Part shown: one piece after another, positions 23,094 to 29,226 of the stretch
Numbering within the stretch: position 1 is the stretch's first letter
Layout of the letters: each line of letters starts with the position of its first letter
The notes under the pieces: generated by a model
The model's database searches: none
The model's input: the letters and a program-made list of their open reading frames with translations, nothing else
Told to the model about the DNA's origin: nothing
Made by a program: the position numbers and the translations under genes
Virus record (IMG/VR): IMGVR_UViG_3300042540_000639
Location: 1 to 29,671 of that record
DNA: 29,671 nucleotides
Reading direction: 5' to 3' (one strand)
Source: a virus

Positions 23094-24035
23094 ATGTATC
23101 ATTTCGGTTGGGCAGGGCCAAAGCAAGAAAATGACAACATGGATCTATTAGCTTCCCAGGCTAATTCACCTTTAGTCGATGTCAGCATGCTCGATTGGAA
23201 TGCTATATCCCAGGAAGTCCACGGTAACACCGACACCAACCCAGAGGGCAAACGATTTGCCTTCTGGGATTCGGTGGTCAAGCTCACCGGCAAACACCTC
23301 CCCAACACAAACCAGCTATTAGGCGACTGTGTAGCAGCAGGAACCGAAATGGGCATCGAATACCTACTTGCCGATGAAATCGTCAGAGAAGGCGATTTAG
23401 AAGCCTACAGACCCGTTTACCGACCTTGGATCTATGGTATCGGTCGAGTCTACATTGGTAAGAACAGAATTCGTGGTGATGGTTCTCTTCTTTCCTGGCA
23501 AATGGAAGGCTTGAAAGAGTACGGAGTCCTTGCCGAGGATGAAGTTGGCATTCCACCTTACTCTACATCAACAGGTCGAGAGTGGGGTTCTTCTGCTGCT
23601 GCTTTGAACCCTTGGAAAGAGAAAGCAGCATCTCAGTCCATCGACGAATTCGTAGAGATCACCTCCTTTGCCGACCTAGCCAAGTGCGTCATCATCGGTC
23701 ATATGTTCCCTGTGATTGCTTCTTCCCAGGGATTCCAGATGGAACTTCGGCATGATCGATCCCAGAATTGTTCCTACTTCGTTCCCAGTGGAACTTGGAT
23801 GCATCTAATGCATATTCCAGCAGTCGATTTCCGCAGCAAGAATCCCCGACTCTATGTTGGCAATCAGTGGGGCTACAGTGCCCACAGAGGACAACTCGAT
23901 GGGCCTGACGGTGGTGGCTGGGTATCTGCTGAATTCTTTGATAAGTGGGTACGCAAATCAGATACATCCTGCATGGCATTCAAAAAGTTTAATGCATGGA
24001 AACTTAAACGACCCTCATTCAACATGATCGATTGA
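23094..24035 (+). CDS. Papain-like (C1) cysteine peptidase
   Basis: The 313-residue protein shows the C1-fold active-site pattern: NQLLGDCVAAG with nucleophile Cys79 preceded by the oxyanion-hole Gln74, the catalytic His in WMHLMHIPAVD (His237 or His240, of which His240 fits the usual H-(A/I)-x-x motif better), and Asn257 of VGNQWG. No signal peptide is visible; the first residues are polar/aromatic. Papain-like proteases of this type occur in phages and prophages, where they may cleave host or virion proteins. It lies in the set with a holin-like gene and a secreted peptide, so a role in lysis or protein maturation is possible. AAGGTGAG precedes the ATG. Its substrate is unknown. Confidence 0.65.
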   Translation: MYHFGWAGPKQENDNMDLLASQANSPLVDVSMLDWNAISQEVHGNTDTNPEGKRFAFWDSVVKLTGKHLPNTNQLLGDCVAAGTEMGIEYLLADEIVREGDLEAYRPVYRPWIYGIGRVYIGKNRIRGDGSLLSWQMEGLKEYGVLAEDEVGIPPYSTSTGREWGSSAAALNPWKEKAASQSIDEFVEITSFADLAKCVIIGHMFPVIASSQGFQMELRHDRSQNCSYFVPSGTWMHLMHIPAVDFRSKNPRLYVGNQWGYSAHRGQLDGPDGGGWVSAEFFDKWVRKSDTSCMAFKKFNAWKLKRPSFNMID

Positions 24036-24055
24036 TTCCTAATAGTAATTATGAT

Positions 24056-24262
24056 ATGACATACGAACACGAATCACCTTACAAGAGTGTTCGTTCGCCC
24101 AGGCAGAAAAGAATTTGCTTAAAATGCGATAAAGAGTTTGATTCTGAAGGCCCAGGCAACCGAATATGTCTTCCGTGTCAGAGAGACAATGTACACGTCA
24201 CACGAAAAGACCCAACTCGTATGATGCATGATTTTAAAACAGGGTCACTAGGAGAATACTGA
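24056..24262 (+). CDS. Small zinc-ribbon protein
   Basis: A 68-residue protein with a classical zinc-ribbon arrangement: CLKCDKEF then CLPCQRDN, two C-x2-C pairs about 18 residues apart. It is basic in its first half (SPRQKRI). The start is uncertain: ATG 24056 has no clear ribosome-binding site, and an in-frame TTG at 24032 lies within the previous stop, which would allow coupling. Its stop overlaps the ATG of the next gene. Zinc ribbons of this size often bind nucleic acid, but no partner is visible. Confidence 0.5.
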   Translation: MTYEHESPYKSVRSPRQKRICLKCDKEFDSEGPGNRICLPCQRDNVHVTRKDPTRMMHDFKTGSLGEY

Positions 24263-24480
24263 TGAAAAACTGGATTCTAATCTTGGCAGCATTAACCTTG
24301 GGGTTTCTGGTCTGTGATGTGGCTTCTGCACAAGATTGCAAGAATGGTGTTTGCTCTCTTCCATCTGCTGTAAAGGAAGTAGTATCTGCACCTGTTCAGC
24401 TTACCAAACAAGTCGTAGCTTCCCAGCCTGTTCGCAAAGTGGTTTTGCGTCCGTTTCGTTTGTTCCGTCGATGTCGATAG
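24262..24480 (+). CDS. Small secreted Cys-containing peptide
   Basis: The 72-residue precursor has a clear signal peptide: MKNWILILAALTLGFLVCDVASA with a probable cleavage after ASA near residue 23. The mature part begins QDCKNGVCSLPSAV and ends in a basic FRLFRRCR tail with a final Cys. Three Cys could form disulfides in the periplasm. I associate this layout (signal peptide, C-NGVC, basic tail) with planctomycete proteins, from memory. AGGAGA lies about 8 nt upstream and the ATG overlaps the zinc-ribbon stop. Its neighbours suggest envelope or lysis; an anti-host or superinfection role is speculation. Confidence 0.6.
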   Translation: MKNWILILAALTLGFLVCDVASAQDCKNGVCSLPSAVKEVVSAPVQLTKQVVASQPVRKVVLRPFRLFRRCR

Positions 24481-24488
24481 AGGGTAAT

Positions 24489-24608
24489 ATGAAGAAGAGT
24501 TGTGGTTCCAAGCATGAAGCAAAAGAGTATGGTAAGTCTGCAATGTCAAAGGGTAAATCCGCTGGCATGAAGAAACCTGCTAAGAAGTCCAGCAAGAAGA
24601 TGAAGTAA
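24489..24608 (+). CDS. Tiny Lys-rich protein
   Basis: A 39-residue ORF from ATG 24489, with GAGGG directly upstream. About sixteen of its residues are Lys, and it ends SSKKMK; one Cys lies at position 5. The composition suggests a nucleic-acid-coating or virion-packaged peptide, like the other tiny basic proteins in the window. It is immediately followed by a rho-independent terminator, consistent with being the last gene of this transcription unit. Confidence 0.45.
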   Translation: MKKSCGSKHEAKEYGKSAMSKGKSAGMKKPAKKSSKKMK

Positions 24609-24637
24609 CATCATCTCATTCCCCACTCTAAACAAAT

Positions 24638-24669
24638 CCCCTCCAGGTTTTTCCTGGTGGGGGTTTTTT
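24638..24669 (+). terminator. Rho-independent terminator
   Basis: CCCCTCCAGG (24638-24647) pairs with CCTGGTGGGG (24653-24662), one mismatch in the stem, followed by TTTTTT (24664-24669). It closes the unit ending with the Lys-rich peptide and precedes the ParB-N/DUF4417 gene by 19 nt. Confidence 0.85.
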
Positions 24670-24687
24670 GTACCAGGAGCATCCCCC

Positions 24688-26001
24688 ATGCCTAAACGTA
24701 CTAAAGTAAAATCAGAAGACATCGGTGATCTAGTCTTAGAATACCGCGATCCCAGAGAACTCAAAGCGAACGAAAAAAACTGGAGACAACATCCCAGGAG
24801 ACAACGCCAAGCCTATCAAGCTCTCAAAGCTAGAGTAGGTTGGGCAGGTGCATGTCTCTACAACACTCGCACTGGTAGACTCGTAGATGGTCACATGCGT
24901 GTTGATGAAGCGATCAAGACTGGAGAAGCAACTGTACCTACTCTCGTTGGTTCCTGGACAGAAGAACAAGAGAACCTCCTACTCGCCCAGCTAGATCCTA
25001 TTGGCTCTCTAGCAGTCACTAACAATGAAGCACTTGCATCTCTTACCAGTGCCAATCAAAAAGCCTTAACCGATCTCAGCAACGATAACGACCGTAGACT
25101 TGCACAGCTTAATCAAGACCTCCAGGCTCTCACCGAACAAGAATCAGCAGCACCATTTATTCCACAGTCTACACCCATCAGGAAACCCAAAGAGAAGGAA
25201 GAAGAACCAGTAAAGACTGTTCCCGATGAAAACGATACTGCCTATGTTCCTCCAGAAGATGATAGGGATATCGTTCGTGAAATCATCCATGATGATGTTC
25301 GCTTCCCATCCACCGATACTCGACTGATTCCACTACCGCTACAAATCCCTGATCTTCTTCCAGAGTTCATCGCAACAGTCGATATGTTGCCTCATCAAAC
25401 TTTCAATCGAAGTAGATCGCAAGACACCACTGATCCTAAGACCTACTACTGTATCTCAGCAGTACCTTATCCAGACGACAGAGAAGGTGGCACTCTAGGC
25501 TTCTTCTCCGAAGACTATCGCTTTGAGCATGTGTGGAACTTCTCAGCGAACTTCCTCAGAGAACTCATGGATGGTGACTGGCAATGTGTTGTCACTCCTG
25601 ACTTCTCTAGTTTTGACATTGCTCCTTTCCCAGAAAAGCTATGGGCACTTTACCGTTCCCGCTGGTGTGGTCGTTACTGGCAAGGAATGTCGATGTACAT
25701 CATCCCCTGTATCCAGTATATGCAGGTTGGTGATGCTGATATGACTATTCCTCTGTCTATCGAAACACTACCCACACCCTGCAAGACTATTGCTCTACAG
25801 ACTCGATCCCTAACCGATTACAAAGGACTAGCCAATATCATTAATTATGCTGTTGAGCATAAAGGTGTTGAGGGTGTATTAATCTACGGTGGTGCTACTA
25901 AGAAAAAATACTTGCATGGTTATATTACTAACCAAGCAGAAATAGTATATATTCCAGACTTTATGACCGACCGTAAACGTGTTTTAAAGGCAGAGCAGTA
26001 A
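24688..26001 (+). CDS. ParB-N domain fused to DUF4417-like domain
   Basis: The 437-residue protein begins with a ParB-N/Srx-like nuclease fold: DPRELKANEKNWRQHP near residues 16-35 and VDGHMRVDEA near residues 66-75, the typical GxxR-type motif. A Glu/Pro-rich linker follows. The C-terminal domain from about residue 215 to 420 resembles DUF4417: TPDFSSFDI near 300, LWALYRSRWCGRYWQG near 313-328, and a closing GVLIYGG strand. ParB-N domains occur in phage proteins that bind or cut DNA; DUF4417 function is unknown to me. The fusion of the two is unusual in my experience. AGGAG lies 8 nt before the ATG. It may act in DNA processing or partition-like control, inferred. Confidence 0.6.
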   Translation: MPKRTKVKSEDIGDLVLEYRDPRELKANEKNWRQHPRRQRQAYQALKARVGWAGACLYNTRTGRLVDGHMRVDEAIKTGEATVPTLVGSWTEEQENLLLAQLDPIGSLAVTNNEALASLTSANQKALTDLSNDNDRRLAQLNQDLQALTEQESAAPFIPQSTPIRKPKEKEEEPVKTVPDENDTAYVPPEDDRDIVREIIHDDVRFPSTDTRLIPLPLQIPDLLPEFIATVDMLPHQTFNRSRSQDTTDPKTYYCISAVPYPDDREGGTLGFFSEDYRFEHVWNFSANFLRELMDGDWQCVVTPDFSSFDIAPFPEKLWALYRSRWCGRYWQGMSMYIIPCIQYMQVGDADMTIPLSIETLPTPCKTIALQTRSLTDYKGLANIINYAVEHKGVEGVLIYGGATKKKYLHGYITNQAEIVYIPDFMTDRKRVLKAEQ

Positions 26002-26222
26002 TGAAGCATCTCCCCCGTAGACTTACTATCCAGGAACGCTACGCACAGCAGCGTGTTAGGGACTCCTTGGAATATCAACTCAACCCCACTCGTGGCGAGA
26101 AGTTAGCCCAAGCAGTCATCCGGTCTGCAACTGGCAATGATCGCCACAATATCGACAAAATCATGGAAACAGCAGAAGACTACGTTGCTAAAAACAAGAA
26201 AGGTATAGCATCTCATGGCTAA
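26001..26222 (+). CDS. Hypothetical basic protein
   Basis: A 73-residue helical protein. Its start overlaps the stop of the ParB-N gene (TAATG) and its end overlaps the next gene by 8 nt. It contains RRLTIQERYAQQRVRDSLEYQL in two charged stretches and a KIMETAEDYVAK helix. No conserved motif is recognised. Tight overlaps on both sides show co-translation with its neighbours, and a small accessory role in the same pathway is likely. Confidence 0.55.
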   Translation: MKHLPRRLTIQERYAQQRVRDSLEYQLNPTRGEKLAQAVIRSATGNDRHNIDKIMETAEDYVAKNKKGIASHG

Positions 26223-26772
26223 GAAGAAAGCAGCACCTAAAAAGAAACCAAAGCCAAAAAAACTGACTAAGAAGGAACTTGAAGCACAGAGGAAGAAGGA
26301 CTTCAATCTCGCAACCAAACGACTGAAGAAACAGAACATCACTCTTCAGTCAGGAATTTCTAGTACCACTAGCGTAATAGAATTAAAGCGAAGAGGTTAT
26401 TCGTCTAAAGAAATCATGGCAATAGGCAATGCATTTGCCGGTAGACGAAGACCTCCTTCTAGTAAAGCACCTGCTGAAAGAATAGAAACTACAGCAGAGA
26501 AACGCTTCCGAGCAGAAGCAGCAGGAACTACTATTGGTAAGGCTTCCACCAAACCAAAGGGAGGTAAGGTTAAAGAAAAGAAAAAGAAAAAAGCTAAAAC
26601 TGTTGCTGCTGGTAAACCAATTGAAGCAAATGTCCGTCAAGGCAATGAAAAGAAATCTAACGCAACAGTCGTTAGTCGTGCTATGGTATTGAAACCAAGG
26701 AAAAGTAAAACTTCCAAAGGTTCAAACAAGTCAAAAGGTAAGCAGCGTAACAATCAAGGACGAAGAAGGTAA
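26215..26772 (+). CDS. Lys-rich basic protein, histone-like
   Basis: A 185-residue protein with an N-terminal Lys/Pro tail (KKKAAPKKKPKPKK) and further K-rich stretches around residues 115-130 and 160-185. A short ordered segment near residues 45-75 (VIELKRRGYSSKEIMAIG) looks helical. The composition is that of a histone H1-like or nucleic-acid-compacting protein. No enzyme motif is present. It overlaps the preceding gene by 8 nt. It could coat phage DNA or RNA, or bind the host chromosome. Confidence 0.5.
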   Translation: MAKKKAAPKKKPKPKKLTKKELEAQRKKDFNLATKRLKKQNITLQSGISSTTSVIELKRRGYSSKEIMAIGNAFAGRRRPPSSKAPAERIETTAEKRFRAEAAGTTIGKASTKPKGGKVKEKKKKKAKTVAAGKPIEANVRQGNEKKSNATVVSRAMVLKPRKSKTSKGSNKSKGKQRNNQGRRR

Positions 26773-26787
26773 CAACGAGAGGTAATT

Positions 26788-27024
26788 ATGAGTGTACTAA
26801 AAGCTAAGAAACGTGGACGACCCTATCTCTATCCTTGGGGTAAATGGCTTAACGGCAAGAAGCATAAGCTAATTCTTTCCAAAGATATCCACTGTACTGT
26901 TCATACTTTTCGAGTGAACTTTGTGAAGAAAGCCAAACAAGTTAATCGTAGGACTCGCACACAAACCATCACGCAAGAAGATGGTTCTATAATTTTAATT
27001 ATCCAGGCAGTTCCTTTAAGCTAA
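26788..27024 (+). CDS. Small basic hypothetical protein
   Basis: A 78-residue protein with a basic N terminus (LKAKKRGRPYLYPWGKW) that resembles an AT-hook-like GRP core near residues 9-11. Beta-rich segments follow and the C terminus is hydrophobic. The ATG follows GAGAGG. Similar small basic proteins cluster here. The GRP element suggests AT-rich DNA binding, though a single copy is weak evidence. Confidence 0.5.
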   Translation: MSVLKAKKRGRPYLYPWGKWLNGKKHKLILSKDIHCTVHTFRVNFVKKAKQVNRRTRTQTITQEDGSIILIIQAVPLS

Positions 27025-27033
27025 GAGGTATAT

Positions 27034-27201
27034 ATGGCTAAAAGCAAAAAAGCAGGTAGTTCCCTATCAGAAGCAGGTCGCACATTAGGACAAAAAGGTG
27101 GCAAGAAGGGTGGTCCAGCTAGAGCAGCAGCACTCTCTTCCAGCAAGCGATCCGCAATCGCCAAGATGGGTGGCAAGGCAAAATCTCGAAAACAAACTTG
27201 A
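27034..27201 (+). CDS. Small basic KGG-type protein
   Basis: A 55-residue ORF from ATG 27034, with TAAGAGG upstream. It includes RTLGQKGGKKGGPARAAALSS and then KRSAIAKMGGKAKSRK. The GG-x-ARA...R--IA---G pattern resembles small Lys/Gly/Ala-rich proteins of stress or DNA-compaction type; I recall the pattern but do not assign function. It is the last gene before a strong terminator. Short length but strong ribosome-binding site and clear composition. Confidence 0.5.
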   Translation: MAKSKKAGSSLSEAGRTLGQKGGKKGGPARAAALSSSKRSAIAKMGGKAKSRKQT

Positions 27202-27263
27202 CATTCAGATCCAGTTATCTACATTAAATAGTAGAGCATCTTTCCCGATACGCTCTGCTTGCG

Positions 27264-27309
27264 AAACCTTCCGGCAGTTTTGATCCTTCTGTCGGAAGGT
27301 TTTTATTTT
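27264..27309 (+). terminator. Rho-independent terminator
   Basis: AAACCTTCCG (27264-27273) pairs exactly with CGGAAGGTTT (27293-27302), extended by GCAG/CTGT pairs, and is followed by TTTTATTTTTT. It ends the 24688-27201 unit. Confidence 0.9.
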
Positions 27310-27323
27310 TTACTAATCTTCTA

Positions 27324-27352
27324 TTGCATTCTCGTCGATACAGTTCTATGTT
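27324..27352 (+). promoter_or_regulatory. Possible sigma70 promoter
   Basis: TTGCAT (27324-27329), 17-nt spacer, TATGTT (27347-27352). It lies just after a strong terminator and 42 nt before the first gene of the next unit, exactly where a promoter is needed. Both boxes deviate from consensus. Confidence 0.35.
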
Positions 27353-27382
27353 AGTAGTAATTCATTTCACTACTCGTTTCCA

Positions 27383-27390
27383 AAGGATCA
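27383..27390 (+). promoter_or_regulatory. AAGGATCA ribosome-binding site
   Basis: AAGGATCA lies 3 nt before the ATG at 27394. It is the fourth of five sites in the window. Confidence 0.6.
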
Positions 27391-27393
27391 AAC

Positions 27394-27618
27394 ATGGGAA
27401 GCGACAACACCTGTCCCTACTGTGGTAATCACATCTCTCTCGATGACGACCCACAGTTCGTTGCTAACGAACCACTTCATCAGCACTGCTATTTACTGCT
27501 TGGAGCAGAATCACTAGGACTCACACTCGATGAGTTCACCAGCAATGAAATCGATGCTCTCAATCTACATCTGTCAGAGAACGCAGAACAACCAGAAGAA
27601 GGAACAAACAATGTCTAA
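27394..27618 (+). CDS. Small zinc-binding acidic protein
   Basis: A 74-residue acidic protein with a CPYC pair (residues 7-10) and an HQHC motif (residues 30-33), which together could ligate zinc. A helical, Glu-rich C-terminal tail follows (LNLHLSENAEQPEE). It opens the accessory unit at the right end behind a likely promoter and terminator boundary. It is preceded by AAGGATCA. The next ORF begins in the last 8 nt of this gene. Acidic zinc ribbon proteins of this size are often phage anti-host or transcription modulators, but no specific partner is visible. Confidence 0.55.
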   Translation: MGSDNTCPYCGNHISLDDDPQFVANEPLHQHCYLLLGAESLGLTLDEFTSNEIDALNLHLSENAEQPEEGTNNV

Positions 27619-27904
27619 TTCACCTATCAAGTATGTCAAACACGAATACCGAGTTAATGTACCAGTTGATGTAACTGTTACTTTTGATCTTGAGGAGGGT
27701 GTTTTACCTTCTGAAGAACTTATCAAAGATTGTGCTATGCGATGCATCACACAAAGTATGGGCGTTGATTCTGGCTATCGTAAACTTCGTTTTGATAAAA
27801 ACGGTGAATGTTATGCTAATGAAATTTCATGGGCAGAACTTTATGCTGAATGTCAAGAAGAAGAATGTAAAATCATTGAGGGATTAGACGATGACCAACC
27901 GTAA
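27611..27904 (+). CDS. Hypothetical acidic protein
   Basis: A 97-residue acidic protein. ATG 27611 is chosen because it lies in the overlap with the preceding stop and has AGAAGGA upstream; in-frame ATGs further upstream have no comparable site. Beta strands with a VNVPVDVTVTFDLEEG segment are followed by a helical, Cys- and Glu-rich C-terminal half (CAMRC near residues 41-45, then ECQEEECK near residues 80-87). No family recognised. The gene overlaps the next by 14 nt and is part of a co-translated accessory set. Confidence 0.5.
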   Translation: MSNSPIKYVKHEYRVNVPVDVTVTFDLEEGVLPSEELIKDCAMRCITQSMGVDSGYRKLRFDKNGECYANEISWAELYAECQEEECKIIEGLDDDQP

Positions 27905-28244
27905 CGGATACTACACCAGCGAAGACTTGAAACGTGCCTGTCAAATGAAAGGAGTTCAGCACGTACTAGAAATCCTACCAGCCCATGATGGGTTTACTTA
28001 CGTTTGGCTACATCGCTGTAACGAAAAGTTCAAATCCATTAAACCCATTAGCCCTGTGACTCAAGATCCTGCACTAACAATGGAGAATCCGATTCACTTG
28101 GTCAACACTAAAATCCATGCCAGTCACTCCTGGCATCCTATTGCTTCTTCCCAGGAAATCTCGGTGAGGTGGCGAACCGGAGATGAAATCTCCAGACACG
28201 TTACCATCGATGAAATCCTCCACTGGATCGACAACAACCTATAA
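27891..28244 (+). CDS. Hypothetical protein
   Basis: A 117-residue protein of mixed fold with a GYYTSEDLKRAC start and a HVTIDEILHWIDNNL end. No motif recognised. It carries one copy of the TTCCCAGGAA element as SQE near residue 88. The start lies 14 nt inside the previous gene, so translation is coupled. Function unknown; its position in a small-gene accessory cluster suggests host takeover or anti-defence, which is not shown. Confidence 0.5.
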   Translation: MTNRNGYYTSEDLKRACQMKGVQHVLEILPAHDGFTYVWLHRCNEKFKSIKPISPVTQDPALTMENPIHLVNTKIHASHSWHPIASSQEISVRWRTGDEISRHVTIDEILHWIDNNL

Positions 28245-28250
28245 GGATCA
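28243..28250 (+). promoter_or_regulatory. AAGGATCA ribosome-binding site
   Basis: AAGGATCA lies 5 nt before the ATG at 28256 and overlaps the last base pairs of the preceding stop (TAA). Fifth member of the shared motif set. Confidence 0.6.
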
Positions 28251-28255
28251 ACCTC

Positions 28256-28723
28256 ATGTTCAAAAACAAAAGAGTAGACTACATACCCGATGAACTTCGT
28301 TTGATCGACGAGCAACGTCAAGCGATCTACGAGCAAACCGAAGAGATGATTAATGAAGGTACTCCTTCTTCCAAGAAGCTATCGGAAGAACAGATTCAGC
28401 AACTCGCTGATGCTGCTTGTGATCTCCACAACGATATGCATGATGCTATCAATCAGTACATGAATGTAGTCATCACTAACTGCAACATCCGACCTACACC
28501 TATAGATGTTTGCCGTGTGAATGTGATGGTGTTACGCATGTTCCTAGAACGCTTTGTCATCGGTCTACTGGTATCTCATAAGACGGGTGAAGTAACCACT
28601 ACTCAACTACTTTATTACATGAAAAGATACCTCAATCAGTTTACTACTACATTCATTCTTGGATGTGGCAAGAACAAAATCGATCTATCAGATTTCAGCG
28701 ATATGCTAGGAGATGACCTATGA
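28256..28723 (+). CDS. Helical hypothetical protein
   Basis: The protein has 155 residues and is nearly all helix, with charged N-terminal repeats (DEQRQAIYEQTEEMI) and a long amphipathic helix near residues 90-120 (VCRVNVMVLRMFLERFVIGLL). No motif known to me. A GGAGATG element at its end serves the next gene, whose ATG overlaps this stop. Could be a small regulator or a scaffold protein. Confidence 0.5.
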   Translation: MFKNKRVDYIPDELRLIDEQRQAIYEQTEEMINEGTPSSKKLSEEQIQQLADAACDLHNDMHDAINQYMNVVITNCNIRPTPIDVCRVNVMVLRMFLERFVIGLLVSHKTGEVTTTQLLYYMKRYLNQFTTTFILGCGKNKIDLSDFSDMLGDDL

Positions 28724-29226
28724 AGACTTTTGCAGGATTTTGGCGTGATGGGGCGGTAGTGCAGCCAGGGGGGGAGCAGTGCGAAAAGCGTCACTTTTTT
28801 GGAATTTTCAAGGATTCTGAGCAATACGTTTTGATTAGTCGTTCTTTTAGTCAATGGCATCAGGTCTACTGGCTCGACACAACAACGCCTACCGAACTCT
28901 CTCCGCAAGAAGCGTTTGAGTGTCATAAGGTCATCTGGCCTTCTGCTAAAAAAATTAACAAGTCGCACGATGGCTATTACTTTGATTGCGGAAATGGTAA
29001 GCCAATCATCAACTGGGGCAACTTAACCGAATATCCGCCAAAGCAGAAATGGCGAGTGCCAACAGATGCCGATAAGGGGAAGCCGTGTCGAGTCAAAGAT
29101 AAGGAAAGTGAACAATGGTATGAATCTCGGTTTTTGGTGACAGACGGCAGAAAGTTTTTAGCTCGTCGAGATGAAGATTCTTATGCGTATCCGTATGACT
29201 TTTGCGAGGTGCAATATGAAAATTGA
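28720..29226 (+). CDS. Hypothetical accessory protein
   Basis: A 168-residue protein, Trp/Tyr-rich. The central part has WPSAKKINKSHDGYYFDCGNG and the end has KWRVPTDADKGKPCRVKDKE, then YAYPYDFCEVQ. I recall similar W-P-x-x-D...C-x-V-x-D...YDFCEV patterns in small phage/prophage proteins of planctomycetes. Its DNA differs from its neighbours: a GGGGCGG run and a G7 tract near 28750-28773, T-rich runs, and no YCCAGGA copy. This suggests more recent acquisition. The start overlaps the previous stop. It overlaps the next gene by 11 nt. Function unknown. Confidence 0.5.
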   Translation: MKTFAGFWRDGAVVQPGGEQCEKRHFFGIFKDSEQYVLISRSFSQWHQVYWLDTTTPTELSPQEAFECHKVIWPSAKKINKSHDGYYFDCGNGKPIINWGNLTEYPPKQKWRVPTDADKGKPCRVKDKESEQWYESRFLVTDGRKFLARRDEDSYAYPYDFCEVQYEN

